From: Niastella yeongjuensis
GTDB lineage: Bacteria; Bacteroidota; Bacteroidia; Chitinophagales; Chitinophagaceae
Assembly (NCBI RefSeq): GCF_900110245.1
Contig: NZ_FOCZ01000004.1
Span: forward strand, 434,001 to 498,000
Reading direction: 5' to 3'
DNA length: 64,000 nt
The notes beneath the pieces are model-generated. The model saw only the letters and a list, made by a program, of their open reading frames with translations. It searched no databases and was not told the DNA's origin. Shown piece after piece: positions 10,062-19,554 of this stretch (its first letter is position 1; every line of letters begins with the position of its first letter). A program made the position numbers and the translations under genes.

Positions 10062-10201
10062 TACACACTATAAATGCCTGACTTATAAATGATTATAGTA
10101 TTTTCCCAATAACTCAACATACTAATTCACTGTTATTCAATTCACACCGTGGTTTTCTCAGTCCCACTCCGAACCCCATTTTCTACTTCAGCCCTAAAAC
10201 A

Positions 10202-10237
10202 AGAAAGTCCCCCACGGCTTAGCCGGGGAGACTTTCT
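10202..10237 (-). terminator. Terminator of the susC-susD unit
   Basis: A long, slightly imperfect stem (AGAAAGTCCCC...GGGGAGACTTTCT) lies about 35 nt past the susD stop. On the minus strand it is followed by the moderately T-rich TTGTTTTA. Confidence 0.7.
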
Positions 10238-10270
10238 CTTTCAATGCTTTTCCTTTTCTAAAACCGTCGT

Positions 10271-12067
10271 TTATTTGGGTTGATCATAACCTATGTTTTG
10301 ACCGTATTGTACAGGATTAGAAAGCGTTTGCAACTCAGCCAACGGAATCGGACGATCGCGGTGGAATGGTTGAATAGAGGTCATATCAGGGTTGTATTTA
10401 AGGATATACGCAACCCAGTCAACACCACTGCGGAATACTCTTTTCAGATCGTACCAGCGCATTTGCTCACCAGCAAATTCGCGGCCACGCTCATCCAGGA
10501 TGAAATTAATGTCCACTTTAGAAGGATCTGTAATTTCCATATCAGCTTCGTGTGTTGGTATTGCAGCTCTTTTTCTGACATCATTTACATACTTCATAGC
10601 AGTTGCCTGATCACCCAGTTGAACAGAAGCTTCTGCAGCAATCAGTAACATTTCAGCATAACGCATGATCATGGCATCACCATAGTCAGTAGTCCGCGTT
10701 GTATTGGTAATATTCGGATTAAGGAATTTTTTAAATCCGGGGTAGCACGACGTTACATATACTTTGTCATCCTGAAGACTGGCACCTTTTCCAGGCTGTG
10801 GATTTTTATACAGTTCGTTACGGTCAATCTCCATATATCTTCTCGTCAATCTACCTCCCCACACCTTTTTAGTAAAGTACATGGCAGTATCACCTACTGC
10901 AATTACTGAGTCGGTTGCACTGGCAGCTTTTTGATATTTCAATTTACTGTTATCCAGATTACCTTTCCATGCCCACGCCTGGTTAGCGATCCATACTTCC
11001 TGGAAGCAGGCATTGTAACGAGCATCTATATCTTCATTGAACAGATCGAGCAGGTGCCAGGTAGGCATCAGGCGTTGTTCATTGTCAGCACCATATACAT
11101 ATGATGTCGACATACCAGGTCTTTGTGTGTACTTTGGTATGGTCCATTTAAAGATACGGTTACCGTTAGTAGTGGTATAGGCGTTTAAGGTATTATTTGC
11201 TTCGCTATAAGCCAACACAAACATGGCTTCTGTATTCTGGGATCTGGTGGTACCATACATGGAAGCACCTACCTGCGCAAAATTAGGATACAAGTCAAGA
11301 TTCAGGGCACCCCGGTTATTGATCACGTCTTCGGCAGCAGCCTTGGCTTTGGTAAACCACGCGGTTCTGTCAGCACCAGTTGCATAGTAAGCTCTGGTGA
11401 GCAATACTTTTGCATACAAACCCATAGCTGATTTTTTTGACGCCCGGCTGTATTCTGCATCCGCCCATTTTAAAGGCAGATTGGCTTTAGCAAATTCCAG
11501 GTCATCGATCATCACCGCATAAATATCTTCCGGTGCAGTGCGTAATTTTTCTGTTATAATAGCGCCCTGTTTATAAGTGGTATCCAGGGTAGCCGCGCCA
11601 TACTGTTCTACAATATGATAATAATACAGGGCCCTTAAAAAGCGTAATTCACCCAGGCGTTGATTCTTTTCTGTTTGATTGGTGAAATTAGCACCGTCAA
11701 CCACATGAAGACCTACGTTACAATAGTAAATACCGCGGTAGCAGGCAGTCCAGTGGTTTTTACCCTGAGCCTGGCCAGGAGCCAGACCAACATATTGTGT
11801 ATACTGTTGCGCATAAGTACCCCGGGAATCGTTAAACCATAAATCAGTGCCGGCTTCAGTCAAAAACATGCCGTCCTCAATGCCATAGATCTGGTGCAGA
11901 TCCTGATAAGCCCTGTTTACCAGGCCAGTAAAACCAGTGGGCGTGGTATATGCAGTTTCAACGGTAGCGCTGTGCGGGTTCACCTCATCCAGTTGCTTGT
12001 TACAGGAAGCAGCGGCGGTTACCAGGAAGGCCGCTACAGCATATGATATATTTTTAATATTTTTCAT
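10271..12067 (-). CDS. SusD/RagB-family outer-membrane glycan-binding lipoprotein
   Basis: This 598-residue lipoprotein has its signal ending AAASC (Cys at about residue 22). The SusD-like N-terminal TPR region follows (TPTGFTGLVNRAYQDL, LRFLRALYYYHIVEQYG). The C-terminal SusD domain carries the familiar MRYAEMLLIAAEA and ILDERGREFAGEQMRWYDLKR blocks. It sits on the cell surface as the lid of the SusC transporter and captures oligosaccharides. It follows SusC by 32 nt and is followed by a terminator, so it is the last gene of the unit. The substrate is not readable from the sequence; the neighbours suggest a uronic acid or rhamnose-containing glycan. Confidence 0.95.
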   Translation of the reverse strand: MKNIKNISYAVAAFLVTAAASCNKQLDEVNPHSATVETAYTTPTGFTGLVNRAYQDLHQIYGIEDGMFLTEAGTDLWFNDSRGTYAQQYTQYVGLAPGQAQGKNHWTACYRGIYYCNVGLHVVDGANFTNQTEKNQRLGELRFLRALYYYHIVEQYGAATLDTTYKQGAIITEKLRTAPEDIYAVMIDDLEFAKANLPLKWADAEYSRASKKSAMGLYAKVLLTRAYYATGADRTAWFTKAKAAAEDVINNRGALNLDLYPNFAQVGASMYGTTRSQNTEAMFVLAYSEANNTLNAYTTTNGNRIFKWTIPKYTQRPGMSTSYVYGADNEQRLMPTWHLLDLFNEDIDARYNACFQEVWIANQAWAWKGNLDNSKLKYQKAASATDSVIAVGDTAMYFTKKVWGGRLTRRYMEIDRNELYKNPQPGKGASLQDDKVYVTSCYPGFKKFLNPNITNTTRTTDYGDAMIMRYAEMLLIAAEASVQLGDQATAMKYVNDVRKRAAIPTHEADMEITDPSKVDINFILDERGREFAGEQMRWYDLKRVFRSGVDWVAYILKYNPDMTSIQPFHRDRPIPLAELQTLSNPVQYGQNIGYDQPK

Positions 12068-12099
12068 ATTGTAATAATCAATTAAGAGTTAAGAATTAT

Positions 12100-15000
12100 T
12101 TAGAAATCGACGTTTGCACCAAACACAAACTGACGTGTTATTGGTGAGTTCTCAGAACCACCTCTTTCTGGATCATAATTCTTCAGGTATTTGCTTTTTG
12201 CCTTGGTAAAGATGTTATTACCGGTGATATACACTTTAACCTTGTCAGAATACACTTTTCTGCTGATCTGTGAAGGTAATGTATAAGCGAGGGTAGCCGT
12301 TTTTAATTTCACGAATGACCCATCGATAAAGTTCATTGAGTAATAACCTGTATAACCAGAGTTACCCAATGAAGCACCGCTTTTAGGCATCGGAAATTCG
12401 TTGGTTGGATTGGAAGGGGTCCAGTAATTATACATCGCCAAACCATTTCCGGTACCGTCAATATTGTAACGGCCGGCAATAAATTCAGCATTGATGGTAT
12501 TACCCCATCGGGCAATTGCATAAATGCTTAACTCGATGCCTTTGTAAGAAAAAGTATTCTGTAAACCGCCAAACCATTTTGGTACGTCTGCACCCTGGAA
12601 TTCACGGTCAGTTACATCGATGGTTTTATCATCATTCTTGTCTTTCACCTTGATATCACCAGGCACGTAAGTATAGTTAGTACCAAACTTAACACCGTCT
12701 TTATTTTCATCTGTTTGCCAGATGCCTAGTTTGGTGTAGCCGTACCATGATTTTACGGGGTGACCTATCAGCAGCGAGTTAGTTTCAGGTTTAGCGGCGT
12801 CAATAATGTCCTGATCGTTCAACAGGTGAGTCAACTTTTCCTGGGCTGCTGTAAATGTTACAGTAGTAGTCCATTTGAAATCGCGTTGGTTCACGTTCAA
12901 CGAAGAGATCGCTAACTCCACACCTCTGTTCATAGACTCACCAATATTTTGCCATTGTTTCTCTAACCCTGAAGTAGGGGGCAGCGGACGATTGTACAGG
13001 ATGTCTTTTGTGGTCGTCTTGTACAAGTCGAGGGTACCATACAGACGGCTTTTGAATAAAGCAAAATCAAGCCCTACGTTTACGGTAGAAGATTTTTCCC
13101 AGCCCAAATTCAGGTTACCATAGTTGGGGTTAGGATAGATAACCGGCACTCCTTGACTACCAATAATATTGTTTGCGTTCAACAGGTTAACCTGTGTTTC
13201 ATACGTTCTTAGTGAAGCGTTACCTGCAACACCGTAAGTAGCACGCAGCTTTAAGTTATTTACAAAATACACGTCTTTCATGAACTCTTCCTGGTGGATG
13301 TTCCAGCCAAGACCAACTGAGGGGAAGTAATCCCATTTGTTACCTGGCGACAATTTGGAAACACCATCCGCACGTAAAGTAGCGTTAAACAGGTATTTGC
13401 CCATCAGCGCATAGTTCAAACGGCCTGCATAAGAAAATGTATTTGTCCGTCGGTAATCTGAAGTGATGGCACGGTCACCTGTACTGGTACCATCCAGGTT
13501 ATAAAACTGGTAGTTGGTATTTCCCAGGTGAAGACCGGTAACGCCTGTTAAATCAATATCGTTACGGGTATATGAAGTAAGACCGGTAAGGGTAATATTG
13601 TGTTCGCCAAACTTTCTGGTATAGGTAATGATGTTATCCCAGTTATAAAAACGGGTAAAAGTATTGGTCGTACTGGCTGTAGAGGCGTTATTAGGTGTAC
13701 CAATGTTGGCCAGGGTCACAGAATCAAAGTATCTGCCCTCTCTGCTATAGTCCAGCGTTGTACCAAAATTGCTACGAATGCTCAACCCGGTTACAGGAGT
13801 AAACTCAACGTAGCCATTGGCAATAATGTTGCCGCGGATAATATTCCATTTATAGGCATTGGGCCGTTCGTCTGTCAACGGGCTCATATAGTTCTTATTA
13901 CCAGGATTCTTATAGTTAGAATCTGGAATAATGCCAGGCCATAACCTGATATTGCCATTCAGATCATAAGGATCGCCCAATGGGTTCATCTGGCTGATCT
14001 GTGACATAGGATCAGTGCGCTGGTTGGTATTAGTATAAGTCAACTGAGCGCTAAAGCCGGTTTTGAACATATTGCTCACACGCTGATCGTAGTTCAAACG
14101 CGCATTGTAACGGGTATTATCCGTTCCTTTCAGCGAACCTTCTTCGCGGTAAACACCAGTACCGAAGTATACTTTTGTTTTGTCGCCACCAGATTGAATG
14201 GAAACAGTGTGGCTTTGTTCAAGACCGTTGTGCAGCACCAGGTCCTGCCAGTCGATCCATTTATTTTGTTTGTAAAAGTAAAGTTCGTTTTTATCCAACA
14301 CGCTCTCATCAGTAGGAGTTGCAGTTGGGGTAGCGCCCTTGATCGCATCTTTTCTGTAATCAATGAACTGCTGGCCGGTGCGGTTTTTAGGATAGTTTAC
14401 AAAACCATTCACCCCATAATAACCAGCGTAAGAAACTTTAGGACGGTCTTTACCTCTTTTAGTGGTTACAATGATAACACCGTTTGCGCCCATCCAACCA
14501 TAAATCGCAGTAGAAGAAGCGTCTTTCAACACCTCCACGGACTCGATATCATTCGGGTTCAGATCTTCAAGCTTACCACCCTGAAAACCATCGATGATCA
14601 CCAGCGGAGAACTGGGTTCACGGGTACCATCACCATTGTTAGTACCACTGAGGGTTCTGTTACCACGCAACTGGATGTTTACACCACCACCGGGTGCACC
14701 ACTGCTGCGGGTAATGTCCAAACCAGGAATTCTACCCTGTAATGCTTCTGCAGCATTGGTTACAGGTGTAGCAGTTACCATACCGGGTTTAATAGAATAC
14801 ACAGAACCGGTAAGGTCTCTTCTTTTTGAAGTACCATAACCTACTACTACCACCTGGTCAAGGTCGGCATTGTCATAGGTCATTGTAATGTTAATTGCAG
14901 CAGAATCGTTTCCTACTTTTTGCTCCCTCTGTAAAAAGCCGACAAAGCTGAATACAAGAACGGAATTTTCAGAGGAAACTGGAATGCGGAAAGTCCCTGT

Positions 15001-15177
15001 TACATCGGCTGTGACACTGATACGGGTACCAGACACATTTACATTGACCCCGGGAAGCGGATTCCCTGAAGGATCTTTGATTTTACCTGTAACAACCCTT
15101 TCCTGCGCGAACAGGATCGTACAATTAAGTAGCAAAAAAAACGCCATCAGGCATTTGTACAACGGTTTTCCAATCAT
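12100..15177 (-). CDS. SusC/RagA-family TonB-dependent transporter
   Basis: This is a 1025-residue outer-membrane transporter. It has a signal peptide ending ILFAQ and a carboxypeptidase-D-like regulatory domain (about 27-105, GKIKDPSGNPLPGVNV). A plug follows, with a TonB-box-like VVVVGYGT, the PLVIIDG motif and the NPNDIESVEVLKDASSTAIYG block. The rest is a 22-strand barrel ending in VFGANVDF with a terminal Phe. It imports oligosaccharides with the SusD partner 32 nt downstream. No extra STN domain is visible, so it is not an obvious anti-sigma-coupled receptor. A 377-nt gap upstream probably holds its own promoter. Confidence 0.95.
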   Translation of the reverse strand: MIGKPLYKCLMAFFLLLNCTILFAQERVVTGKIKDPSGNPLPGVNVNVSGTRISVTADVTGTFRIPVSSENSVLVFSFVGFLQREQKVGNDSAAINITMTYDNADLDQVVVVGYGTSKRRDLTGSVYSIKPGMVTATPVTNAAEALQGRIPGLDITRSSGAPGGGVNIQLRGNRTLSGTNNGDGTREPSSPLVIIDGFQGGKLEDLNPNDIESVEVLKDASSTAIYGWMGANGVIIVTTKRGKDRPKVSYAGYYGVNGFVNYPKNRTGQQFIDYRKDAIKGATPTATPTDESVLDKNELYFYKQNKWIDWQDLVLHNGLEQSHTVSIQSGGDKTKVYFGTGVYREEGSLKGTDNTRYNARLNYDQRVSNMFKTGFSAQLTYTNTNQRTDPMSQISQMNPLGDPYDLNGNIRLWPGIIPDSNYKNPGNKNYMSPLTDERPNAYKWNIIRGNIIANGYVEFTPVTGLSIRSNFGTTLDYSREGRYFDSVTLANIGTPNNASTASTTNTFTRFYNWDNIITYTRKFGEHNITLTGLTSYTRNDIDLTGVTGLHLGNTNYQFYNLDGTSTGDRAITSDYRRTNTFSYAGRLNYALMGKYLFNATLRADGVSKLSPGNKWDYFPSVGLGWNIHQEEFMKDVYFVNNLKLRATYGVAGNASLRTYETQVNLLNANNIIGSQGVPVIYPNPNYGNLNLGWEKSSTVNVGLDFALFKSRLYGTLDLYKTTTKDILYNRPLPPTSGLEKQWQNIGESMNRGVELAISSLNVNQRDFKWTTTVTFTAAQEKLTHLLNDQDIIDAAKPETNSLLIGHPVKSWYGYTKLGIWQTDENKDGVKFGTNYTYVPGDIKVKDKNDDKTIDVTDREFQGADVPKWFGGLQNTFSYKGIELSIYAIARWGNTINAEFIAGRYNIDGTGNGLAMYNYWTPSNPTNEFPMPKSGASLGNSGYTGYYSMNFIDGSFVKLKTATLAYTLPSQISRKVYSDKVKVYITGNNIFTKAKSKYLKNYDPERGGSENSPITRQFVFGANVDF

Positions 15178-15397
15178 ACAACAGTTGTTTAAGATTTATG
15201 TTTTAACAATTGAGAGGAGCAAAACTTAACCAAGAAACTTTTGTATATGGCGCGCGGTTAGAGATGAGGGGAGACTTGGTCTTCCCGGATATTGGATTTG
15301 CGTAATCGGGCACAAGAAACAGCTACCCACGTGGTTAAACAATGCACTTTTTTGTTAAGATGATGGAACATTTAACTTTTCATACACGTTTACCAAC

Positions 15398-15504
15398 AAT
15401 CGTAAATACCCAAGTGTATGCCTCTGTCATCTACGATAGTCATATGCATAACTATAACGTAAAGGCAGAGGCCACTTCAATAATTTTCAAATGTGTTTAC
15501 GATT
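15398..15504. promoter_or_regulatory. Nested inverted repeats upstream of susC (candidate operator)
   Basis: AATCGTAAATAC (15398-15409) is matched in inverted orientation by GTGTTTACGATT (15493-15504), 11 of 12 bases. Inside them TGCCTCTG (15419-15426) is matched by CAGAGGCC (15466-15473). They lie in the 377-nt gap between the glycosidase gene and susC. The position suggests a regulator site or looped operator, but no regulator gene for it is in the window. Confidence 0.4.
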
Positions 15505-15554
15505 ATTTAATACAATAATCCATCTTTTTTCGCGCTGGCAGCAATCGTTGTGAA

Positions 15555-18305
15555 TTACTTTTCGAACAACCAATCCAACGCTCCGGCATTTTCAGAAACA
15601 CCTAATCCAGCATCTACAACCGGTAAAGGATCATTATCATTGATAAAGCCCAGTAACAGGCAGGATCCCTTTCCTAAAGTAAGTGTATGTGTGCCCGGTT
15701 GAAACGAAAAACTATGTATGTTTATTGCAGGGAAACCCTCTATTGCCATGGCATTTGCCACTTTTACCTGTGCCTGGCCGTAATCATCGGCACTCGCATC
15801 AATTTCCAATGTTGGCTCCGGCAAATATGCACCATTTTTTTCAGCAAAATATGCTACAAGTAATTTTACTGGTTTAGCAGTCTTAAAATTCAGGCTGGTA
15901 CCCTCAGTAATCTGACGGCCCTGACTATAGTAAATACCCTGTAAACCTTTCAGGAAAGCCGGCAGGTCATTCACTACTGCACTCAGGTCAGGAAAGACCT
16001 GCGCACCTTTTTGGAATGTATATCTTGTAATATTCGGAGTTAATATTTCTACAGCGGCATTGTTAAGCGGTTTTATGCTGGCCAGTCCACTGCCCCCACC
16101 CTGCTTCTTCAACGTTTCGATGTGTTTTTTGAAGTTTTCCAGCTCGCGTTGATAGATGGGCAGCAATTCCACCCAGGTTTTCATCGTGGCGTTCTTGCCA
16201 TTTACCGGTATTTTCCGCTGTTGCGTTTGCATACTGTTGGCATACAGATACGTGGTATCGGTACGGCCTGCCAGATCTTTAAAAAACGCCACGCTTTTTT
16301 CCAGCATAGGAACCGCTTCTTCCAGGTCGGCTATTTTATTTGTGTATTTGAACTTTAATACCTGCACGGCCGCTCTTGCCTTCCAGGCGTAGAATTTCGC
16401 CATGGACTGGTAACAATACATGTCGTTCTTCAGGCGGTTGAACTCATCGCGGTTGGCGGTAACATGTGGCGCCGCTTTTTCAATGGCCGCGACCGATTTA
16501 TCGCCATGGACAATTATTTCATCGGCTACGGCTATGGGTGTTTCCCCTACATGCGGGATCTCATTGGCCTCTTTATCGGCATATTCAATGATCATTTCCC
16601 CAAACGGGGCTTCACTATTATATAATAAGGGGAACAAACCAAAACGCTTGGGGTCAATTAACTGTGTCATCAACATGCCCAGCGTCATCGTTTGGCGGTT
16701 ACCATCGGTGATACCGTAACGGCGTAATATTTTGGGTGAGATCTCTCCGCTTTGCTCATACGCTTCTACTATGTTTTTTCCCTGTTCTGCAGAACAGCCG
16801 AATTTATCGGCCAGGCTGCCGGCCCAGTATTCTTCTTCCTGGTGGCGGTCGCGGGTACAATTCCAGGCATAGCGGGACCAGGTACGGTACCAGATCCAGT
16901 CGCGCTCGATCTCTAACTGGCGGGGTTGCGTTTTATCGGCTGTATATGGCCAGTCCCAATAAGAAGCCTGGGGATACAGGTGTAAACCATTGGCTTCATA
17001 GATCGAGTGCATCGACTGCACACATTTTTGTATAAAATCGGGTGAGCCATACCGGAATGGTTCCAGGTTGGCCAGAATGTGCACGTTTTCTATCTGAACC
17101 GTTCCAATACGGCTAAGGGTACGGTGCAGTTCGGCCCAGGGCCCCCGTGGTTCGTAAGTAGTTAAGGCTTCGCCATTGAATTTGGCCTCGGTATACAGGT
17201 TTTTGTAAATGAGCAACGCATCTTTCATTACCCGCGGCGCATCGGTATCGTGTGCACGCAATACAATTGGCGGTTCATCTTTTCTGCCCAGCATCTTCAA
17301 TCCATCCTGCACACCGGGGATAATCGTTTTGCAGAACCAGTCCACATCATCCTGCCCTACTCCTTCCATCGCTTCGCCGAGTGCCACCATCAACCCTACG
17401 TTTGGATATTTGGCCACAAAGGCGGCTATTGATTTACGGGTGTAGTCTGCGATCAAAGGTATAATGGGCCGGTTACGGTCCTGCGTTTTCATATTGTTCT
17501 TTTCGGCAAACGGTTTCGATACAATGATGTTGTAGAACATTTGTATCACCCAAATACCGCGTTTGTCGGCTTCTGTGGTGAGGAACGCAAACAGTTCTTC
17601 ATTCTTTTTAAAGGTAGCGTCGTCTACTTCTACCGCATACGGATAGTCTTTTATTCGCACCAGTGAGGCAAACGGGTGGCCGTTCCACAAATACAGTGAG
17701 TTCAACCGGTTGGCCACTAAAGAATCGAGGTACTGCACCCAGAGGGCTTTATCATATAACCACGGAAAAGTTTCGGGGGTGTAAGGATATTCATACACCG
17801 TTCTTCCCGGTAAATAATAAGGTTTTTGTACACCTATACAGGCGCCGCGCAATACCATTTCGGGCTTATCGGTGAGGGAAATATTTTCGGGAAGTGTTTT
17901 TTGATTGGCTACCTGCTCGGCCAGTTCCATACAGCCATACAGGGTGCCTGAGGCATCGGTGCCGGCGATGATAAAAGCGGTTTCATTGCTTTTTATAGAG
18001 AACCCTTCCTTACCTGTTGTATCGGGTTTCATGTGCCAGGCAACAGCTGCTTTTTTAATCAGGGCGTCGGTATAGTTACCGGCTACAATGGTGGTTCCGG
18101 CAGCCGGCAGTTTGCCATCGGCCGTAAGCACCACTTTATATCCTGCTTTTTGTAAGGCGGCGGTGAGCTTTTCAGTCCCGTATTTTAAGCGTGGTGAATT
18201 ATTTGCTGAAACAATAGTAACATTCTTATCCGCGGGTTTGTCAGTAGCCCGGGCTGCCAGGTTCAGGGTTACAAAGCTTACAACCAATACAAGAAAACCT
18301 TTCAT
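15555..18305 (-). CDS. Alpha-glucuronidase / alpha-galacturonidase-like glycoside hydrolase
   Basis: This 916-residue secreted protein has a signal peptide (about 1-20). Residues about 25-145 look like the alpha-glucuronidase/GH20-type N-terminal domain found before many exo-glycosidase barrels (YGTEKLTAALQKAGYKV, IIAGTDASGTLYGCMELAEQV). The long central region looks like a TIM barrel (NRLNSLYLWNGHPF, VGLMVALGEAMEG, IENVHILANLEPFRYGSP). A helical segment and a C-terminal beta domain of about 130 residues follow. The overall plan matches the family labelled alpha-D-galacturonidase in Bacteroidota genomes and suggests removal of a terminal uronic acid. I cannot assign catalytic residues with certainty. 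It sits between the oxidoreductase gene (39 nt upstream) and susC. Confidence 0.65.
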   Translation of the reverse strand: MKGFLVLVVSFVTLNLAARATDKPADKNVTIVSANNSPRLKYGTEKLTAALQKAGYKVVLTADGKLPAAGTTIVAGNYTDALIKKAAVAWHMKPDTTGKEGFSIKSNETAFIIAGTDASGTLYGCMELAEQVANQKTLPENISLTDKPEMVLRGACIGVQKPYYLPGRTVYEYPYTPETFPWLYDKALWVQYLDSLVANRLNSLYLWNGHPFASLVRIKDYPYAVEVDDATFKKNEELFAFLTTEADKRGIWVIQMFYNIIVSKPFAEKNNMKTQDRNRPIIPLIADYTRKSIAAFVAKYPNVGLMVALGEAMEGVGQDDVDWFCKTIIPGVQDGLKMLGRKDEPPIVLRAHDTDAPRVMKDALLIYKNLYTEAKFNGEALTTYEPRGPWAELHRTLSRIGTVQIENVHILANLEPFRYGSPDFIQKCVQSMHSIYEANGLHLYPQASYWDWPYTADKTQPRQLEIERDWIWYRTWSRYAWNCTRDRHQEEEYWAGSLADKFGCSAEQGKNIVEAYEQSGEISPKILRRYGITDGNRQTMTLGMLMTQLIDPKRFGLFPLLYNSEAPFGEMIIEYADKEANEIPHVGETPIAVADEIIVHGDKSVAAIEKAAPHVTANRDEFNRLKNDMYCYQSMAKFYAWKARAAVQVLKFKYTNKIADLEEAVPMLEKSVAFFKDLAGRTDTTYLYANSMQTQQRKIPVNGKNATMKTWVELLPIYQRELENFKKHIETLKKQGGGSGLASIKPLNNAAVEILTPNITRYTFQKGAQVFPDLSAVVNDLPAFLKGLQGIYYSQGRQITEGTSLNFKTAKPVKLLVAYFAEKNGAYLPEPTLEIDASADDYGQAQVKVANAMAIEGFPAINIHSFSFQPGTHTLTLGKGSCLLLGFINDNDPLPVVDAGLGVSENAGALDWLFEK

Positions 18306-18344
18306 CAGAATATTGTGATTTAAGAAATTTTACGGTTTAGTATA

Positions 18345-19406
18345 TCAATTAGTGTGTATCTCGTTAAGGGTTATACCGCCCCGCTCACTCGATCTATACG
18401 CTGCTTCCACACAGGCCATCGTATAAATGCAATCTTCCACTGAATTATCGGGTTTGGGTATTTGACCGGCTGCGGCCTGCATCACCTGTTCCATACTGCC
18501 AATAAAGGCATGCGGGAACCAGCTTCCTTCTATCTCCAGCGTTTTCCATTCCGGTTCATTACCGGTAAGGGTAATATATTGAAACTTATCTGCTACCCCG
18601 TGCGGGTAGTTCATCAACAGCCCCAGGTCTATTTTTATAGCTCCCTGTGTGCCTTCGAATTTTATATAAGAATGTTGCTGCTGCAATCCAAACTTGTGAC
18701 AGTGATTGGTGATTATATTCGCCCGTACAATATCGCCATAATCCATAATGATATTACTGCGTACAGAAGCCAGCTGGCTCATGTCGGGGTGTTTTACCGT
18801 TTTGGCGTATACGCTGTTCGGGTTACCCAGGAACGAGCGTACCAGGTCGATATAATGAATGCTGTGGTATAATATTTCTACACGGGGCGACTGGTACAGG
18901 AAGGTCCATAAATGCCAGGGGGTAAACACGTTCACATTGATCTCGATATCGCACAGCTGGCCCAGGGCACCCTGTTGTATTAATTTCCGTGCAGCTTTTA
19001 TAAAAGGCGCATAACGCAATTGAAAGTTGATGGCTGCTACCAGTTGTTTATCGCGGGTGAATTGCAGAATGGCTTTTGCTTCCTGGTAATCATCGCCCAT
19101 TGGTTTTTGTATCAGTACGGGAGAACCGGCGGGCAAATAGTCGAGCACTTTCCTGATGGCCGATCCGGGCACGGCTACATCGTACACCACGGGCGACAGG
19201 TTTAACCGCACAATGTCCTCCATACTGTCGAACACGAGCGGTATATTGAATTTCAGTGCAGTGGCATGGGCTTTTTCTTTATCAACGTCATAAATACCTG
19301 CCACATCAAAGCCGGCCAATTGATAAGCCGGCAAATGGGCATCATTTACAATACCACCTGCTCCAATGATTACTATAGGTGCCTTATATGATACAGAATC
19401 CTTCAC
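18345..19406 (-). CDS. Gfo/Idh/MocA-family sugar oxidoreductase
   Basis: This is a 353-residue cytosolic protein. The N-terminal Rossmann fold carries the dinucleotide motif IGAGGIVNDAHLPA (about 12-25) and the family's LIQKPMGDD motif (the EKP-like block, about residue 98). The C-terminal half is the alpha/beta substrate domain, with HSIHYIDLVRSFLG containing the conserved catalytic-type His/Asp. The family oxidises or reduces sugars with NAD(P). Next to a lactonase and RhaT it could oxidise an aldose such as L-rhamnose or a uronate to a lactone, but the substrate is inferred. It is followed 39 nt later by the secreted glycosidase gene. Confidence 0.85.
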   Translation of the reverse strand: MKDSVSYKAPIVIIGAGGIVNDAHLPAYQLAGFDVAGIYDVDKEKAHATALKFNIPLVFDSMEDIVRLNLSPVVYDVAVPGSAIRKVLDYLPAGSPVLIQKPMGDDYQEAKAILQFTRDKQLVAAINFQLRYAPFIKAARKLIQQGALGQLCDIEINVNVFTPWHLWTFLYQSPRVEILYHSIHYIDLVRSFLGNPNSVYAKTVKHPDMSQLASVRSNIIMDYGDIVRANIITNHCHKFGLQQQHSYIKFEGTQGAIKIDLGLLMNYPHGVADKFQYITLTGNEPEWKTLEIEGSWFPHAFIGSMEQVMQAAAGQIPKPDNSVEDCIYTMACVEAAYRSSERGGITLNEIHTN

Positions 19407-19426
19407 TTTCAGTTTTGCTTAATAAA

Positions 19427-19434
19427 CAAAAGTA
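19427..19434 (-). promoter_or_regulatory. Candidate -7 box of the oxidoreductase gene
   Basis: The minus strand reads TACTTTTG, matching the Bacteroidota -7 consensus TAnnTTTG. It lies about 20 nt upstream of the ATG at 19406. No clear -33 TTTG is seen. Confidence 0.4.
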
Positions 19435-19554
19435 GCAGTTTGCGGTTTGTGGTATTGGGTTTGCGCATCTCTATCAGTCGTGAAATACATGCAATTAGTT
19501 GCTTCCCGAATGGGGAAACAACCACAAACTTCAAACAACAAACTACAAACTACC
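19434..19554. repeat. Heptad array, inverted arms, overlapping the rhaT stop
   Basis: The plus-strand arm (19434-19466) reads AGCAGTT TGCGGTT TGTGGTA TTGGGTT. The opposite arm (19516-19554) on the minus strand reads TAGTTTG TAGTTTG TTGTTTG AAGTTTG. The last codons and stop of rhaT (GGT AGT TTG TAG) lie inside the first heptads. Confidence 0.75.

Larger units (their letters stand above)
9411..10201. other. Gene-free region rich in palindromes
   Basis: This stretch of about 790 nt holds only short, unconvincing frames. It contains a perfect 16-bp palindrome (TCTAAATCGATTTAGA, 9554-9569) and two larger inverted repeats listed separately. No gene is called. Confidence 0.6.

Noticed and set aside
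9844-10068. A 74-residue Cys/His-rich minus-strand frame
   Set aside because: Its repetitive composition comes from translating the iterated palindrome at 9987-10061, so I treat it as non-coding.
12333-14839. Several plus-strand frames inside susC and similar long frames opposite other large genes
   Set aside because: They are antisense shadows of well-supported genes, with no motifs or independent start signals.
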